From NCBI GenBank assembly GCA_900314365.1, contig OMVH01000035.1:1-7127 (forward strand): a stretch of 7,127 nucleotides of DNA. Direction: 5' to 3'. The stretch comes from an uncultured Prevotella sp. Lineage in GTDB: Bacteria; Bacteroidota; Bacteroidia; Bacteroidales; Bacteroidaceae. Below the pieces are notes generated by a model, which made no database searches, was not told the DNA's origin, and worked only from the letters and a program-made list of their open reading frames with translations. Both the position numbers and the translations under genes were made by a program. Each line of letters starts with the position of its first letter. Positions within the stretch are counted from its first letter, which is position 1. Positions 5,701 through 7,127 of this stretch are shown piece by piece.

Positions 5701-6410
5701 GCCGTGAATTCACTCTGAGCCGTGAAATAGAGTTCGATGGACTTGATGGTGCAGGCATAGAACTGATCGCTTGCGCGCCAGAAGAGGAAGTAGAGGTTGT
5801 TACCCATATCGGCCTCCGTCTTGCTGGTACGTTCGATGACAAATTCCTTGTCCGAGTTGGTTCCGGTCATCAAAGGTGTGGAAGCAAGAGCATTGTTGTA
5901 GTCGAAGCTGCTGTTGGTCTCGTACATCCGTTTGTTGATGGCCTTTCTGACTTGTCCGGCCACTGTACGGTTGTTCATATTGTTGAGCAGCACCATGCGG
6001 TAGCCCGTGAAACGATAGCCTTTGGGCAGCGAGATGTTGAGGTGGGTCGTGGCGGTAGTTCCACCATGAATGAGATAGAGGTTCTGATAGAGCACATCGT
6101 CGAGGCGGATGTCGCCAGCGGGATCCTTCAATACTCCGCTCTCCGTCAGTTTTCCATTGTCGGAGACATGCAGAGTAAGGGGCAACTGATTGTGTCGCCA
6201 AAGTGAAGAAGATCCGTTTTGGAATCCCACCTCTCCTTCGTGTGTCACGCCTGCGATGAGGCTGCCTGTAGAGGGCGAAATCGTTACATTCTGTCCTGAA
6301 ACAACCGTGCTATATAAAGAGGCAAGGCAAGCACACACCAGTGTCAGCATGCGCGTCGCTCCCAGTCGGCGTTTCCATGTTTTACTTAAGGAATTCATAA
6401 ATGTTACCAT
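2790..6410 (-). CDS. Large secreted multidomain surface protein, function unknown
   Basis: The product is 1206 residues. A type I signal peptide is clear: basic KTWKRRLGATR, a hydrophobic core (MLTLVCACLASLYSTVV, 21-37) and likely cleavage near VSG-Q (39/40). The cysteines do not form a good lipobox. About residues 40-245 are a beta-rich domain with WRHNQLPLTLHVSDNGKLTESG (71-92) and LPKGYRFTGYRMVLLNN (128-144). About 315-490 hold Tyr/Trp-rich segments (TYYLQTDGTWSTSP, 392-405; YLLFNGSSSRALFSSS, 464-479), perhaps a carbohydrate- or ligand-binding beta module. About 840-945 match a block seen in Bacteroidales surface proteins: NPNCLIFFPERT (865-876), KNIVITDKQPFFSPYKI (896-912) and ATLATLVLPF (934-943). 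The end, from TTGISDV (1133) to PAGIYIVNGTKIIIY, resembles a C-terminal sorting domain of the type IX secretion type. No catalytic motif was recognised. ATG 6410 gives MVTFMNSLSK; ATG 6398 is equally possible. Adhesion or glycan binding is a guess. Confidence 0.88.
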   Translation of the reverse strand: MVTFMNSLSKTWKRRLGATRMLTLVCACLASLYSTVVSGQNVTISPSTGSLIAGVTHEGEVGFQNGSSSLWRHNQLPLTLHVSDNGKLTESGVLKDPAGDIRLDDVLYQNLYLIHGGTTATTHLNISLPKGYRFTGYRMVLLNNMNNRTVAGQVRKAINKRMYETNSSFDYNNALASTPLMTGTNSDKEFVIERTSKTEADMGNNLYFLFWRASDQFYACTIKSIELYFTAQSEFTAEGVPGTPGEIISNGVNMVGAEFTTGKLDLGVIQQNSKSGSTYYSYNYENVVDLTAKNWLYQEDAVTADKKLPTKAGSGNIQVLSNDGQLYYALGNGTYYIETPTETTNQNGKSIPLGYRITGAQIKAHYGTKANASTINYDGSTGTISYTYRRTTYYLQTDGTWSTSPQTQWTLTKTGKLQSGNTYLSVQTLSSGRYVYYIANGTTDANNASSFTVSNGRVMWGDNYLLFNGSSSRALFSSSSNYVASWNAISGQVTNPAYTPSDFTLSLYGTKAGEVEEMAKVSSSNKDMTLEVGGLNNDAVKFTISGLADGAKALITYNLTMEQLNPFINTLDIVCHSHKADELKLTQQFTSNDFQVAGGQFLFYVPSDFVGDTNKCKFTFENLSSKYMDETYGRNTTGNARNYLAKSPYYNTYGDGKQYTTTGNEPAADKVRSEMCGDKAFKYNNAADLANTGTASTAATLEEYPYSEALYTSQGGTFTEDIEIAVNDEKPCYLFTGDETRYNIAPTTAMEHRYYAYYLMDIQLIVKDYDAKCDLKELYSTTCYDGNTDKPMYGGSFKAYDKETGKEIPSTKAYLTVNMMKQALTTALTDKNASTDQVLYLDYTNLYSVLVESKESMSAMKSVLNPNCLIFFPERTTFDEDNYVQKTMSGDFRACKNIVITDKQPFFSPYKITVPAENYAAYSRKITNAMNGKATLATLVLPFSIELSNGVHANEKCSISLYQMKSEGGLSTDNEEGNVGKDFWVKAKFVPVSVKSTIPNTPYMVKIEQASDDEQLSFEVQQYGSDVYATVAEDAEEGNYMNADYTFTGETGMGLIGNDSHSFTHFGSYSGKKLSKEGGWFYFAQGKFYNSKNLGSKYDHVYVYPFRAYFAHEASSNAKSVDGFTVSFDDSWTTGISDVNSAVSSDLTLTAGQGTLTMTADTDKKATVVSASGLQVWKGALRAGQSVTVNLPAGIYIVNGTKIIIY

Positions 6411-6551
6411 TTTCTTTACTTGAGTGTGAATATCATTTTATATAGAGTTACTTATCTCAACTTTCTAAAAGGGAATGCTTTCACGCACCCTCTTTCTTAC
6501 ATGTGCAGAGCTCGAACAAACTCGGACTCGCGGATTATACTTTACTAAATG

Positions 6552-6583
6552 TGTTCCTCAGGAACAGGCCAACTTCCAGAAGT
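6552..6583. repeat. Two small perfect hairpins in the secreted-protein leader
   Basis: tgttcc (6552-6557) and ggaaca (6561-6566) form a 6-bp stem with a three-base loop. acttc (6572-6576) and gaagt (6579-6583) form a second perfect inverted repeat, only two bases apart. If transcription starts near 6590, they would lie at the very 5' end of a leader of roughly 180 bases. There is no T-run, so they are not terminators; they may protect or regulate the mRNA. Confidence 0.4.
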
Positions 6584-6594
6584 CTGCCGTGGTA

Positions 6595-6602
6595 CAAAAT
6601 TA
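6595..6602 (-). promoter_or_regulatory. Candidate -7 element for the secreted-protein gene
   Basis: TAATTTTG on the minus strand fits TAnnTTTG, and TACC follows. A TTTG lies upstream but only 12 bases away, shorter than the usual 19-21, so the -33 element is poor. The predicted start near 6590 gives a 5' leader of about 180 bases before ATG 6410. Confidence 0.4.
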
Positions 6603-6667
6603 GAGATTGTCAAACAAATTCGCCGAATAAAGACGGGTTCAAAAAGATACAAAGCCTCAAAAAGGTA

Positions 6668-6686
6668 GTGCAAAATGGTGCAAAAT
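6668..6686. repeat. Short tandem repeat gtgcaaaat x2
   Basis: The 9-mer gtgcaaaat occurs at 6668-6676 and 6678-6686, a 10-bp period, i.e. one helical turn. It lies about 65 bp upstream of the -7 element at 6602-6595. This spacing would suit a protein binding one face of DNA, but it may be chance in A-rich sequence. Confidence 0.3.
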
Positions 6687-6847
6687 CCATCAAAAAACGG
6701 CTTAAACAGAGGGAAAAACACATTGGCCAACCTAAATCACAAAAGAATCGCACAGGACGACGCTCGAACAGCTTGCAGACGAATAACGGGCGTAGCTGAT
6801 ATATCCCGTGGGGTAGGTAAAGCTCCCCATGCGCAAATTATTATGGT

Positions 6848-6855
6848 CAAACATA
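6848..6855 (-). promoter_or_regulatory. Candidate activator-dependent -7 element
   Basis: TATGTTTG on the minus strand fits TAnnTTTG. No TTTG is found at -33 spacing. Instead, a 20-bp tandem repeat begins eight bases upstream. A -7 element lacking -33 with repeats upstream is the layout of a promoter that needs an activator. Transcription would run leftward toward the secreted-protein gene with a leader of about 430 bases. Confidence 0.3.
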
Positions 6856-6863
6856 TGCCAGCC

Positions 6864-6903
6864 AATTGGACAACGAACGTTCGAATTGGACGACGACGGT
6901 TTG
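6864..6903. repeat. 20-bp tandem repeat with a central palindrome
   Basis: Bases 6864-6883 and 6884-6903 are adjacent 20-mers matching at 16 of 20 positions; the first 13 bases (aattggac[a/g]acga) match at 12. The end of the first copy contains the perfect 10-bp palindrome cgaacgttcg (6874-6883). A partial third copy, aattggtcaa, lies at 6932-6941. This is a likely regulator-binding region. Confidence 0.5.
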
Positions 6904-7127
6904 ACTTTTCAATGGTAAAATTGCCTCAATCAATTGGTCAATTATATGTTAGAAAAATGGATAATAATTCTTAGACACATGGACAGTATAATAACAACGT
7001 CCCGACCCCTAAATTTCCACTGAAATAGAATCAATCAGAGCATGTGCCTCCCGACTTCGTCAATGCGTCACCATAAATTATAATGAATGATGCTGTTAAT
7101 ATTCTTATATAGGTAAGGGTTGACAGA

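Larger units (their letters stand above)
6411..7127. other. Long intergenic region upstream of the secreted-protein gene
   Basis: These 717 bases have no convincing gene. Open frames of 61-99 codons exist on both strands but lack family resemblance, have unusual composition and overlap one another. The stretch is richer in A/T than the neighbouring genes, fitting a control region. It contains two candidate leftward -7 elements, a 20-bp tandem repeat, a 9-bp tandem repeat and small hairpins, listed separately. From about 6975 to 7127 I see nothing I can assign. A gene entering from the right cannot be excluded. Confidence 0.6.

Noticed and set aside
5157..6206. Open frame of 349 codons on the plus strand
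   Set aside because: Same reason: it mirrors the secreted-protein gene, which has a signal peptide and recognised domain blocks on the other strand.
6545..6730. Minus-strand 61-codon frame rich in Phe and Leu in the leader of the surface-protein gene
   Set aside because: The Phe/Leu content comes from T-rich intergenic DNA; no conserved features were seen, and it overlaps the -7 element at 6602-6595.
6811..6831. TGGGG/CCCCA inverted repeat as a terminator
   Set aside because: Five pairs with an 11-base loop and no T-run on either strand; too weak to call.
6675..6974. Plus-strand open frame of 99 codons, MVQNPSKNG...
   Set aside because: Basic, low-similarity product with no start signal; it overlaps the repeat and promoter candidates of the intergenic region.
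7015..7062. Short minus-strand frame ending ...REAHALIDSISVEI, possibly a transposase remnant
   Set aside because: Only about 16 codons after an in-frame stop and not recognisable as any family; no inverted repeats or target duplication could be shown.

Overview
The window looks like chromosomal DNA of a Bacteroidales bacterium, most likely Prevotella or a close relative. The grounds are protein style, not a database match. The large secreted protein has blocks typical of that group. A tiny 'YMPP...LLAGS' protein follows it. The candidate promoters fit the Bacteroidetes -7 element TAnnTTTG. All genes recognised here read leftward, on the minus strand.

Reading in the direction of transcription (right to left): positions 7127-6411 are about 700 bp without a convincing gene. 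They hold a 20-bp tandem repeat just upstream of one candidate -7 element, a second -7 element nearer the gene, and small hairpins. Next is a 1206-residue secreted multidomain protein (6410-2790). Thirteen bases later comes a 65-residue protein of unknown function (2776-2579), closed by a hairpin terminator (2549-2511). The two probably form one transcript.

A new promoter at about 2358-2350 starts the conserved ribosomal operon rpsF-rpsR-rplI (bS6, bS18, bL9; 2263-1068). Its first gene has a structured leader and no Shine-Dalgarno (SD) sequence. The second and third genes have near-perfect SD sequences. This is notable because Bacteroidia ribosomes hide their anti-SD in a pocket built partly from bS6 and bS18. 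bL9 carries a repetitive Glu/Ala/Pro tail. The operon ends in a strong hairpin terminator (977-1010).

Seventeen bases past that hairpin, a group II intron begins at 959 and runs off the left edge of the window. It shows the ribozyme domains and the first 183 codons of its reverse transcriptase/maturase. Its 5' exon has two short stretches complementary to two loops of the intron, which fixes the 5' boundary and suggests how the site was chosen. No CRISPR array, tRNA or rRNA was seen. I did not find a clearly new system. The best leads are the SD pattern in the ribosomal operon, the intron target site, and the small protein paired with the large surface protein.
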